64,000 bases of DNA from Glossina fuscipes. Lineage: Eukaryota; Arthropoda; Insecta; Diptera; Glossinidae. The position numbers were made by a program, and so were the translations under genes. The DNA lies in assembly GCF_014805625.2 (NCBI RefSeq), contig NW_023998414.1, positions 964,486 through 1,028,485 on the forward strand, written 5' to 3'. The notes below the pieces were generated by a model. That model worked only from the letters and a program-made list of their open reading frames with translations, was not told where the DNA came from and ran no database searches. Below are positions 35,875-47,720 of this stretch, one piece after another; the stretch's first letter is position 1; the number at the start of each line of letters is the position of its first letter.

Positions 35875-38107
35875 GCATATATTTACGACAGAACACGGAA
35901 TGATTTTATCTTAAATCTGATTTCATTACTTTGGCTAATTAATTTTGTTAAGTTTGCCGAAAGCTGTCTCGAAAGTCTCATAATCATTTTATGTTTATGC
36001 GCGCAGTAAGTATTAACTGATTTGAAATTTACGACTATAATGCAAATCGTTTACTATTCCTCATCAATTAAATGACTAAGTGTTTGTTCATTTAAAAATG
36101 CCAGAAATGTACGCATAAATATATTCATATCTTGTTGTTGTCGTTGTTTTATTACAATATATACATGAAAATTTGCAAAGAGAGAAATCGTATAAAATTC
36201 ATAAACAATGGCAAATATAGCCAATTAATCTTGCATCGTTTGTATTGCCCTTGCAAGAGTTAATAAAAAAAAAATGAAATAATGAGTAAAAGAAAGGTTC
36301 GATCGATTATTAAGCTCGATAAAATAAAAATTAGGTTACTAGAAGCATTTCCGGCAACCCTATAGAGTGTTATCATAAAAAAAAAATGTTCATAAAAATT
36401 CTTTCTATTTAGAGTAACAGGAAACAGGGAAGAGAACTAAAGTAAAAACATCATTTAAATATAATTTCATAACACTAAGCGATAGGTAACGAAGCGCAAA
36501 TAAGTGCAAATAATAAGACGCAACTCCACCTTTTCACTTATGGCATATTTCATCAAAATTATATGCCATTAAAATGTTTCCCATCGTATTCTTTCTTTCG
36601 TTTACCGTTTCTTTCTCAGTCTGTTGCATTCGAAAAAAAGAAATCAACATTTCAGCAACTTAATGCACTCTTCTGCAATAACGCCAATTTAATCAGAAAA
36701 ATAGAGAATATTTACTTTATTTTTTTTATTTTTTTTTCATTTATATTGTACATTTTTTTGCTACTTTGCTCTATCTCGGGTTTTATGTGTTATACGCCAC
36801 AACGGCAATACAGCGACATCATCGTCATTTAGTGGCTTACATTGCATCCACAATTGTAATGTTGCTACGTTGACAATATTGCGCTCGAGAAAGGATATGT
36901 ATTTACTGCCAACAAACAACAACACCGGAAAGGAAGTAACTAAGTTGCACTTGGCTTAGATCGAAACTCTGATACCTTTCCAACAACGCAATACAGATAA
37001 ACTATTACGTATTACGGATGCAATTGGAAGATTGATCGACCGCTCGACTTAACGCAAGCAATTAACTAAGAACGACTTTAAAACGGACGAAATGTAAATC
37101 TCTTATCAAGATTGAATTGATTCGTTGTCCTTGCGAATTTTCTTCCAATCATGAGAGGATTTATGATATACGCCCATTGCTTATTATATAGCAATTTCGC
37201 TCTATTTAATGAACTCAACATATTTGGTTGCTGTACGGTAATGGAAAAATAAAAATCTAGGAGCAAATTTTTAAAAATGTTAAATGACTTGTACGTATGT
37301 ATGGCGAGAGAATCCTTTACAGAATTGAATTTTGTTTTTTTTTTTTCTTTTTGGCGACCTTTGTTGTTGTTATTGCAATTTTTGCTTAGATTGCCAACAT
37401 CAAATTGTGCGGTTTCTAAAGCAGACAATTTTATAAATCTTTGGTTTAGTTTATGTCCCCCTTAAAGAGCATCACCATGGTGGCTTATTTTGGATTCTTG
37501 TGCGGAAAAATGACAATATGACTAAACACATTATTTAATAACAAAAATTCTTATATGTTGCTTTTTAAGTTTTAGAGAACAGCGCAAATTCTCTAATTAA
37601 ATTTTTCGCATGCGTTTAGGCAAACGTATCTTTAAGGCAGATGACGCTAATATAGATTTCCATGCAAGTAACCACTGATCATTGCTATACAGATTTGAGT
37701 ATTTTGTAAAACTTCTTTTCTATGCAAATTGCTTTTGCTTAAACCAATTGAGCAAAAAAAAAAACAAAAGCAAGAGAGGAAACATAGATTGTTGGGCCTG
37801 TAAATGATTGATGAATGAATTATTGCGACGCGACCGTAACTGAGGAACGCTTACACTCCTTAATTTTTATATGTTTTTTTTATATGTAACATTCCTAACG
37901 TAACATGTAGCGGACATAATAGTTTTTTTGGTTCTTTGCTTAATAACTTATAACACAATTTTTTCATATATTTTTTTTTAATTGCATTTTTAATCAAAGC
38001 AAATATTCTTAATTTCATTTCATTTCATTTGAGTACATAGCTTATGGCCAATTGTAAATTACAATTGCCTCGTTCTATAGGGTCGGATGCGCTTATGAAA
38101 TTTGCTT

Positions 38108-38108
<1 letters not shown>
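33726..38108. other. Gene-free A+T-rich DNA
   Basis: 34250-34900 is of higher complexity but has no recognisable gene. A perfect 22-bp palindrome lies at 35015-35036, a GA run at 35075-35101, and TA runs at 35576-35595 and 35840-35874. T and A tracts are scattered. Nothing else is seen. Confidence 0.5.

Positions 38109-38143
<35 letters not shown>
38109..38143. repeat. (CT)n microsatellite
   Basis: A pure CT run of 35 bp. Confidence 0.96.
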
Positions 38144-38146
<3 letters not shown>

Positions 38147-38532
38147 TGCACATAATTAACCTATAATTGATTTTCATATTCATTGCAATTTTGTTAATTT
38201 ATTTCTCATAAACAAAAGAAATTAATAAAGATTTTATATATATAGACTAAAGTGATTAATTTTAATGATTGTTTTCGGAGCGTTTATCCCTATGGATATT
38301 TTGAAAGTACCAAGAGAATCAAATATCAATACAGCAGCTCGACTAACCAACTAGTCTATCTTGTAAAGAAAATAGAGCCGATAGTCTTAATGGTTTATGC
38401 TCGTCCTTCGGTCTAAGGAAATTGTATTAATAATAATAATAATAATAAATAAATAAATGACAAAAACAATTATGAATTTGATCAAAAGATAGAGTGAACT
38501 CCTTTATAAAATGAAAGTCTTTATTTATTCAT

Positions 38533-38868
38533 TCAAATGAATTGCATCGCCTTCACAACCTTCAAATGATGTCTCTTATCAAGTGTTTGACTTGGAGAAA
38601 GAAATTCATTATGGAAAACAGAACGTAAATCGAAGGAAATTTTCAAAATAGACTTAATTTTTGAAGGGACTTGGGTGTGGTCTTTTCGGTCTGGGTTCCC
38701 GTTTTGCACAATGTATTCGCATTGATTGGTGGACCGGATAGATCCATGCCGCCCGCATGCTAATCGGAAGTCGTTGTTCCACTCACCTTTGTATGTTTGC
38801 AAGAACGCATGCAACTCTCGAACCAATTCGAATATGTACTCGCGATTTCGTGAGCATTTCAGACTCAC
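38533..38868 (-). mobile_element. Mariner-type transposase fragment (SETMAR-like group), middle part
   Basis: One open minus-strand frame of 111 codons. Its second half, SKIKSILKISFDLRSVFHNE followed by FLSPSQTL, matches the conserved SKIK..L..FFD..G.VH.EF.P.GQT block of mariner transposases. The preceding segment around RSTNQCEYI and RKDHTQ fits the Q..EW..KP.K linker loosely. The catalytic residues lie outside the fragment or are lost. No inverted repeats are seen. It differs in sequence from the other three mariner fragments in this window. Confidence 0.65.
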
Positions 38869-39296
38869 GATCTAAAAATAAAAATCAAAAGCTGAACCTT
38901 GTCTCTTAAATATGTAATTCAATGAGGGTTCACTCTTTTGAAGGTATTAAAAAAGCGCTAAGTACAAGAGTCGGCCAAGGACGTATTTATTTGTTTATCA
39001 TTTTTTAAATTTGCTTTGTTTCTCCTTTTAATAAGTTTCTGTTAATTTGAGAAAACTTGACGTTCATTTTTTGTAATCAAAAGATAAAATAATTTCAGTT
39101 TAATCAACGAGAAAGCATAAAAAAGCAAACTTTCGCTTGGTGGGTCTTTAGCAACTTCTCATTATATTAAAAATAGTGCTGCTATTATAGTTTATTTGTT
39201 GTTATCTTTTTTGTTTTGTAATATTCTTTTCTCTACTTTACTCTCTTTTTTTTCTTCTTTTTTTTCAATAACTTTTTATAATAGGGCAGCGGTAAA

Positions 39297-39450
39297 AGAA
39301 GTCAGATTAATTCGGGTCATCAGTATGCAACGCCTAGATGTAATAGTTAGAGGCTTCACACAAAGTATGCATATCGTTTTAGTAGGGGCTCGATACATAG
39401 TTGATTCCATCGCGTATATGCCCATCTGTTTGTCTATCCGTTGCAGATGT
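39297..39450 (-). repeat. Dispersed repeat family, weak copy
   Basis: Shows the family's reversed order: a TTAATTCGG..TATGCAACGCCTAGA end, followed about 100 bp later by CATCTGTTTGTCTATCCGTT. This parallels the stronger copy at 41455-41610. Confidence 0.4.
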
Positions 39451-40624
39451 TTCACTGTTTAAGACTCTGAAAATATCGAGAGGAAAATCGAGAATAACCG
39501 AAGAGATTCAACACGTCCTCTAAATCCGTAGATTAGCTAAAATTATTTCTAAAAAGAGGTAAGAAATCAATGCCAGCGTTATCCCCATAAAAAAAATGAA
39601 CAAAAATACAATTTCGTTAGTCTATAATACTGGGTAGACCTAGGGACGATTATTCAATTGCTGTAGGATCTTCCATAGAATATATGTGGAAATCATAATT
39701 TTCCGACTTTCTTGTTTTGGAATGAAAGGTGTACTTAGTTTAGGCAGGGATGCAGGCCCTTAACCGATTGGTTCGCTGCATCAATTTTGAATATTTTTGC
39801 CCGATTTGAAGCTGGTATCTTAACTTTTGTCGACCGAATAAGGAAATTTTAAAGGAACATGCGCAAGAACAGACTAAATGCCTCTATTAATTTAGAGATT
39901 AATAGTAATCAAAAGGTAGGATCTTTGTAGCTTCTCCTTCTCATTGAGCATTTGGAGCATTTGGAGTTTTGACAAAACCAACGTAACCCCCTAACCTAAC
40001 TTAAGGTAATGAATATAAAAACAATATATGAAAGCATTTAGATTACTAATCACTTAACCGCAGACTATAGCCGAGATCTGTTAGTTTCTGATACGCCCAT
40101 AATTGCTTTCATAATACTGAATGACACGCTATGTAAAATTTGTTGTAAGGCTGAAGGAATTTTCGCAACCCATTCTCGCCTATCCCTACCGTCCCCGCGT
40201 ACATTTTTCAATACTTTTTGTTTTATACATTGCCTGGCAATGCCCGCGCGATGCTATTACTCTCACTTCCATTTCCTTTCAGTTATAAAATATTTACGCG
40301 CGACTCTTTTTTTTAATGAAGTCATATCCTTACAATTGGTTTGGTTGTCGGCTTTGCTTGATTCACTCTATCCGCTAACGAGCAACCGTCACTCAGTTGG
40401 TTGGTGGATAGTTGTTTTCATCATCTTCCTTGTCATCGCCATTCGCGATTGCGTTTCTCATATAAGAAGGAGAATAAATGTAGAATGTACAAACTGTAGT
40501 TTACTAACATGTAAGTCTATGGTAAGTAGCGACGTGCGGTTAAAGCCAAGTTGAGCGGAGTTAGAGTCCCCTTTTTATTCACATTCTGTTGTTATTTGGT
40601 GAGCGCGTGAATGTCTCTGAAAGA

Positions 40625-40655
<31 letters not shown>

Positions 40656-41454
40656 CATTTTTATCCCCCGTTTGTTCATTTTAATTTGTTGTTTACTTAT
40701 TCATACATATAAATAAATTTTTATAATTACTTCAGTTCAAGTTGAGTCCTTGCGTTTCGATTTTGTTCTTGTTGTTGTTGTTTTTTTTGTTTTGTTTCCT
40801 TTTTTTTTTTTTTTTCTCATATTTTTATTATTCTATAGTTTATTTTTTTTTTTGTAACTTTTTTCCGCGCAGCAATTAAGTCAAGGTTTATTAACGCAAA
40901 TGTTAATAACCTTTAATTGTCAACAAAAGCCAACACTGTTGCTTTAGCTTCATAAATTAACCAAGGCAAGTGAAAATTCAACGAATTTTTGAATTTCTAT
41001 TTTCTATTCTTGCTTGGTAGGAGATATAAGCAAATTGTTTAAATATGAAAGGAGGTTACACCTGATCGGCTATTGGCACGAATTCATCTGGCGTAATAAG
41101 AAGCTTTCTTCTTTAAGCATTTTCAAAAATCTTTAAAATGGCCCTTCAAAGTGTTGTCAAAGTGTTTGCATTTATTTATTTATTTTTTTATTTTTATTTC
41201 GTTTTTTTTCTTTTAAATTATGAGAATTGAAAACATTTTATTGCAGAATGAATGCATTGTACGAGCAATGTACAAAAATATGTAACATGTAGTTTAACAA
41301 AGACATGACACAGCTATGTTCAAAACTGGACATTAGATCGTTTGACTTACATATGACAGATGAAGGGATACCTGCGTGTATTTTCGAAAAAAGAAAAAAC
41401 AAGAAAAACAAATGTTTTGTCAAGCCTTCTCTGTCATCCATTTCTGAGGGATGA

Positions 41455-41610
41455 GGGGTATATTAATTTCGTCGGAACGTTTGCAACGCCCAGAAGGAAG
41501 GAAGGCTCAGAGACTTGATAATGTACATATCCATCAGCATCAATACCTAAACTGATTTAAGCTTACCTGTCTGTCCGTCCTTCTCTTTGTGTATCTGTCT
41601 GTCCATATGG
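41455..41610 (-). repeat. Dispersed repeat family, reversed copy
   Basis: Begins TATATTAATTTCG..AACGTTTGCAACGCCCAGAAGG and ends in CTGTCTGTCCGTCC. This is the reverse complement layout of the copy at 33617-33723. Confidence 0.6.
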
Positions 41611-42694
41611 TTAATGTCTCTGATAAGTATTCCAAATATCAGCATGATTGCTTACATACATACATAGTGTCAGAAATATCGATTAGAAGATTCCGTGCTG
41701 ACACAAAGACAACCCAAAAAAAAAATTAGAAAAACAACAAAAAAGGAAATCTTATGAAGCGTTACACAATACGAACTCAAAAAAAAAAAAAAAAAACGAA
41801 AAGTGTATTGTCATTATTTATTAACTGTTTGCATGTAGAGTGAAGGAAAATCACAATATAAAAAGCATTTTACTGACAGTTGCGCACGTTTTAACGCCCC
41901 TCCAGATACATTATAAGGTACGTTAACAGGTGCCAGAAAATCTCGTTTTTATAGTGATATCGTACATGAAACGATATTTTTTTAATATTCGGATCTTTAC
42001 ATATGAACGTGTATAAGTAATTGTTGGACTTGGAATTCTATGGGCCCACGAGAGGATTGTATTAAAAAATTTTTCGATTTCCAAATGGCATTTTACTACT
42101 TACTAAGTTTTTCGGTTTTTCGGAATTGAGGGTTCGTGCATTTATAAAATTTGACCCCTCTGTCCTTACTTCTTCATGTAGTTTTTCACACAATTTTTCA
42201 TTCAATAAAAAAGGAAAAAGGCATAAGAAAACTCAAAAATTGATATTCTTGCAGAAAATGTCAGTCGATTGATTTATTTACAAAAATACAAATATGTACT
42301 ACAAATATTGGAGCAAATATTAAATAATAATGAGATAGTGGCTGAGCATCATGAGTTTGCTTTTTGCCATAAGAATGGCAATATGCCTGAACAGTGCTAC
42401 CAACTATTTTTAGAGAAGTAAGAAAGAAGTGGAAAAAGAAAAGAGTTAACAGTACTGTTCAACAGTGCACTTGGACGTAAAGTAAGCTTTTGAAGGCGTT
42501 TGCCTTCCAAGGTTACTTTTTCAATTGAATAACCTGCTCCTTTCTAACTAGTTCAATCCTTCGTATTTATAAAATTACTATTTTTTTGTGTCAAAGTAAA
42601 CAGACTGTCAGACATCAGACTGTCTGTGAAATCATTGCAGTGTATTAGGATTCCCGCATCGCACTATTTTCTCATCGGATATACGGCTGGGTGA

Positions 42695-43190
42695 AGATGT
42701 CGCTGTCGCTGTCGCTATCGCTACATATGCAGACGATATCGCTCTCATTTCACGCAACGAAAGTTAGAAATGAAGCTTCAACTTCACTGTTCAAACACAC
42801 CATAATAAGTTCATCATAAGGCTGAAGAGACAGAACATAAGTGTTAATGCTAAAAAATCTACTTAGATGACATCTGCTTTGGCGAATGCTCCCTAGTCAA
42901 TGACATTCAAATTCACGATGAATCGAATTGCATCAAATATCTAGGCACGCATCTAGATAGATAACTGGCGAGGAAAAACTATGCATTTGGAAATAAAATC
43001 AAAATGTGCATATATTGAGCACTGATTGATCAAAAAGCAAAGTGAAGTCTTGAAAGTAAATTAATGTTATGGCAAGCAATTCCGAAACCCATTTTTTGGA
43101 GTACTGCGACCAATTCAAGCATTGAAATTGTTCAGCGATATCCAATCTAAAACGCTTACATTCACGCTTACGAGCAGCATAGTGTATGAT
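42695..43190 (+). mobile_element. Jockey-type LINE, reverse transcriptase fragment
   Basis: The plus strand encodes ATYADDIALISRNES (YADD at 42726-42737), the reverse transcriptase catalytic box. About 200 bp later, IKYLGTHLDR (from 42932) is the jockey-clade YLG..LD motif. Further on, LWQAIPKPIFW and NSSIEIVQRY (about 43060-43150) match the conserved region after the polymerase domain. Stops (for example in the LDR..LARK block) and frameshifts show a dead copy. The N-terminal half, ORF1 and the poly-A tail were not found. Confidence 0.85.
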
Positions 43191-45184
43191 GAACAAACAT
43201 GTTCATAACGGTTCAGGCATTCATTCATGCAATAAAAGAAGTAATTAGTGACCAACTTTAGCTCGCGACATCTTGCTTGAATTAGCTCGCAATAGATTTA
43301 GACTAAATAAAACAAATACACTGTGCAAAATAGGCAATATTTTCGAAAATATATGTAAATATATGTATGTGTGTGTATTGTTAAATCATTATAAAAATTA
43401 TAATAGATTCGAGCCACTACTAAGAAACGAGGGTGTATTATACACGGCCAAATAATTTCTTTGCGGTTGCTTCATTTTCTTCTTTTTTTTTTCTTTTTTC
43501 TTTTTTTACAATTCATTAACAAAGATAATAATTAGTAAACTATATAGTTGAAGAAGATAACAGAGTTGGAAAATTCATTAAAATAACTTAAGGAGAATTT
43601 CTAAGTAGAAGATCGAGTATGTGATGATTTTGCGATTTTCTCATTCCATTGGATTGGAATCCAGAGCATGTTACTATCAACTATCAACGACTTCACTTGA
43701 TTCATACTTTATGATGTGTTGAGGTTATCGGTTGAATTGGATTCCAGATCATCATAAATAGTGTCGTTGCTAACGAGCCAAGGGGCGCTAACGATAAGGC
43801 GGAGAGTCTTGGATTAATAGTTTTAGAGTATTTTCATATTACAGTTACTGGCTGCTCCCTGGAAGTCTGAATAGGTTGCAGAATACTCCTTGTATAAAAT
43901 GCATACAATATCTTAGATTAAGTGGAGATTCTTGGCGAATAAGCCAATGGAGTTATCTTGTTTTTAAGTCAATTTGCTAGCGTTTGGCTTCCGTATTATT
44001 GGCTTTTCCATATTAGTCTTTGATCAATACATAAGCCACAATATTTTACACAATTCGTCGATAGTGAAATAACGAAGGACGAGAACGTTTAGCGAGAAAG
44101 CATTTGTTTCAATATTCCATTTATTCGTCCAAAGCGAAATTTTGTTACGATGAACTATTAGCTCGTAGTTTGTAAAAAAAATTGATGGGTTCACTAGACT
44201 CAGTTGACGCAGCTGAATGCAATATTTAGAATGAGGTATAAAAATGTTGTAACTTTCAAATGCATTCACCTCATTTAAATAGTGCCCATAAGCCGAATTA
44301 TGGAAAAAAAATTTTAAATAACATTTCGAGACATCGACGATAATATTAAATAAGATGTTTTCGAAGGCTTAAATTGATCCCGTCCTGGCTGTTGCTGTTT
44401 TTATAAGTCGTTTATATGACGTTTTGTGTTGCTGTTGTTTCTTATTTACGAAAATTTATTGTTACACGTCATTTGCAGGCAATTTTCGTATATAGCAACC
44501 ATATCTACTTAAAATAAATATTCATTTTACTTGAAAATCATATCAAAAGTTGAATTATGATGCATTTAATCTCCGTAGAAGAATTAAGCTTAGATTGTAA
44601 TATAAACAGAATATAAGAACGCAACGATTATAACAACGTTGCCATAGAGTCTGTTAAGTCTATCAGACAATCTCTCAATACACACAGGAAAATATATATA
44701 TATACTCAGGCATTTATCACATTTGAAAAAATAAAAGGGAACGATATGAGAGTTCAGTGTACCGAAAACAAATACAAATACAAATATCATAGAATATGTG
44801 ATATGCAAACACATTTAAACAGATTCTGTTGATATGTATAAGCACGCACACGTATACTTCTACGCATATATATATATATATATACTATATATAAGTATAT
44901 ATAGTTAAGTAACTAAATGATTGTAATTTCATTGAAATTGTCGATGATACTACAACAGAGCAATTTTTACTACATTTATAAAATCACACAACTGTGACTG
45001 CCTGCAAGGAGTGTATATGGGTGAATGCTTTGTTATGTGTGTGCATTTGTATGAATGCATAGACATAACTGCAATTGTCAGAGAGTGTATAAGTTTACTA
45101 TTACTCGTACTCCACCGTATTACGATACATTCACGTATTCGCACTACTATGACTAGTACTATTACACGCTACTACTAGTACTAG

Positions 45185-45215
<31 letters not shown>

Positions 45216-45906
45216 GTTACTACGACGGCCATATTACCGTGTGATTGTGTTCAGCGCAAGCAGCAGTCAAGTCAGCCTTTAATGCATATTGCACTGAATT
45301 GCATTTTTGTTGATATGTATGTATATGTATATGTGTGTTGTTCGTTCTTGAGTTTATGGCAGGCATTAAGAGCATCGCATGTGAAAGAGCTTTAACGTAA
45401 AGCTTTTCGTATTTTTTAAACAATTTTTTTCCTTTTTATTTTCTTCTTCTATTACTGTAATCTGCGTCTGTACGTGCAAGTGTGCGTTTTCATTTCTACG
45501 GATTTCGAGAAATGAAATGAGAAAAAAAAAAAAAAAAAACAAAAAAATTTACTTAAATTCGACAACAACAGATAGGCAAAGATTTGCGGAGACAGGCGTA
45601 CAGCTCGGCATTTGCATTTGTAGTGCATCCATGAATTTAGAACACGTTCACGTTCACGTTCACGTTTGTTCGCACATTCACATTTTAAACGTGTACAGTT
45701 GGCAAAAGCAAAGACAGGCAAAAGCATTTCAGTCAGATGCTTAAAAAATTTGTTGTTTTGTGAATGAATTGAAAATAACAAAAATGTATTTTGTGAATGA
45801 AAATGAGATGAAAGGATGATAGAGGAAATTAGTAGAAAATGGGCAGAGAGACGGACGGAGAGAGAGACAGAGAGAGAGCGTGCGAGAGAGTGAGAATGAG
45901 AATGAA

Positions 45907-45945
<39 letters not shown>

Positions 45946-46040
45946 TTGAGATATGTAGGGAAACGGACAAAGAGCGAGGTAGAGACAGAGAAGAAAATAA
46001 GATAGAGAAAGAGCTATTGAGATGCCTGATAAAGAAACAT
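43191..46040. other. Gene-free A+T-rich DNA with simple repeats
   Basis: Contains AT runs at 44864-44883, TAC triplets at 45171-45220, four direct copies of TTCACG at about 45642-45665, an A tract at 45520-45540, and a purine-rich GA stretch at 45845-45975 with a pure core at 45910-45940. No gene is recognised. Confidence 0.5.
45171..45220. repeat. (TAC)n microsatellite
   Basis: A TAC/ACT triplet run of about 50 bp with two TAG interruptions near its left end. Confidence 0.94.
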
Positions 46041-46096
46041 GTATACATATATATATATATATATATGTCGACACGTACATATGTATATATATATAT
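46041..46096. repeat. (AT)n runs next to the mariner end
   Basis: Two AT runs separated by TCGACACGTAC, ending directly at the mariner-like terminus TTAGGTGCGCAACTAAG. Confidence 0.85.
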
Positions 46097-46097
46097 G

Positions 46098-46500
46098 TTA
46101 GGTGCGCAACTAAGTTTCCGGATCTAACACATAGTTGACGCTGACAGCACATGTAGTGCACATATACATATGAAGCCGTGTTGTTTTCTTTACAACTTCA
46201 CCCATTTGCTAACAGAAACCACTCGTAATGCCAGCACACATTTTAAAAATATTGCACCCCAAAAATGCGAATTTCAAATCTTGTGCGAAGAGAAGATCAT
46301 TTGCGGAAAACTTTAACTTTCCTGCGTTGCTAAGTCGTGAGGAATGATAAGCTATCGATGCGCTACGATACCCAAATCTTTAAGTAATAATAACGCAGAC
46401 TAGAAGAACTTTTAAGATCGGCCACAAAACTAGGTACACAAGGAAAGGCTTATGTGGTGCATTATGGTTTATCTCAAGCAAATAAAACGTATACTAGAAA
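46098..46500 (+). mobile_element. Mariner 5' end with internal deletion
   Basis: Starts with TTAGGTGCGCAACTAAGTTT directly after a TA-rich stretch. The terminal inverted repeats of mariner elements have this form and the insertion site is TA. An ATG-like start region follows near 46228. Then, in the plus frame from about 46340, MRYDTQIFK and (about 46420) KLGTQGKAYVVHY match degenerate RYDNPKRK and PNIHGKKVML blocks of the transposase core. The DNA-binding domain between them is largely deleted. The far end and second inverted repeat were not identified. Confidence 0.58.
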
Positions 46501-46860
46501 ACGTAACCAACAGCAAATAGCGCGTTTGGGAGAACACTGGCAGCATTGAACTGGAACGGACGACTCTCCCCCCTGTTAGCAATCGATGGCCTCTATATAT
46601 ATTATCTCGAACAAGTCTTTCAATCTTAATGATAATTCCAAAAAAAAAAAAAAAATAAAAAAAATGGACCTTTTTGTGCAGAACGTCAAAACGCCAGTTG
46701 TCTCTCATGCACAGAAATCATATTGTGTCGAAAAGATTTGACAGCTAATGGCTAATAATGACTGATAATATGTTAACTGAGATTTTTTTGTATTTCTCTC
46801 TCGAAATTTTCAATTTTCTATCGATTGAAAAAGAAACTTGTTAATTTTGTTGCACACCCA

Positions 46861-46923
46861 ATATATATATATATGTACGTATATTTATATGTACCATATA
46901 TGTATATATATATATATATATTC

Positions 46924-46955
<32 letters not shown>
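46861..46955. repeat. (AT)n microsatellite cluster
   Basis: Three AT runs separated by short GTAC-containing interruptions. Confidence 0.94.
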
Positions 46956-46956
<1 letters not shown>

Positions 46957-47513
46957 TGACTGCTTGTCCTCTGAAAAGGAATTTAAAAGTAATTTAATTA
47001 GTTTTCTTTAGCTTAGTGTTAGCAAAGCAAATTTTATACCTTTTTTAACTGCTACTGCTTCTTTTACTGTTACTCTTAACTACCTTCCATCAAATAATTT
47101 CGTTTGTAGTGTTTTCTTTGAATACTTCCTTTTCATTTAAAATTTTGTAAGGTTTATTGGCCTTTTTTTTATTATAATAGACCACAAGGAGTCTATTAAG
47201 TTTTTCACATGTTTCTCACAATGCCCAATAAATAATTGTGGTCGTAAAAATATTCTTCTATATAGAATTTTGTTCAACGTGAATAAAAGAATTGATAGCC
47301 TCACGTTCGCCTATTTGCCTATTTGGTATGGTGCCGTACTTGCATCCACTAAAATCCTTGCTTAGAATATCGAGCGTAAAAATTTCGCTTGTAACGTTTC
47401 ATCACATAATAAACGAAAGTGTATAAATGTGTGTGTGAAACTCAACTTTTCAACACTGGATCGTATGAAAATAAAAACCTTGTTTGATACAAATTTTAAT
47501 TGAAAAATATTTT

Positions 47514-47517
<4 letters not shown>

Positions 47518-47557
<40 letters not shown>
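47518..47557. repeat. A40 homopolymer
   Basis: The longest uninterrupted single-base run I saw in the window. TTTTAATTG occurs on both sides, so a short retroposed sequence with a duplicated target is possible but unproven. Confidence 0.95.
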
Positions 47558-47561
<4 letters not shown>

Positions 47562-47691
47562 TAATTGTTATAAATTCTGGAAATATTCGAAATCTTTGAA
47601 ATTTTTTCATTAAATTATCGACTGCACCTTTCCTATGCTTTGCAAAAAATATTCCGATATTTAGCGAATGTTATCTTCAATATATATATAC

Positions 47692-47720
47692 GTTATGTTA
47701 TGTTATGTTATGTTATGTTA
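47692..47720. repeat. (TTATG)n pentamer repeat
   Basis: Nearly six copies of a five-base unit. Confidence 0.93.

Larger units (their letters stand above)
38869..42690. other. Gene-free A+T-rich DNA with weak repeat copies
   Basis: 39297-39450 and 41455-41610 carry dispersed-repeat copies. The plus-strand frame at 40240-40554 (104 codons) has a hydrophobic stretch around WWIVVFIIFLVIAI but no signal, homology or splice context that I can support. T or A tracts occur at about 40777-40860 and 41777-41796. Confidence 0.45.

Noticed and set aside
45452..46161. Two long minus-strand frames (198 and 110 codons) rich in Ser/Leu
   Set aside because: They run across GA and AT simple repeats; without them no protein-like segment remains.
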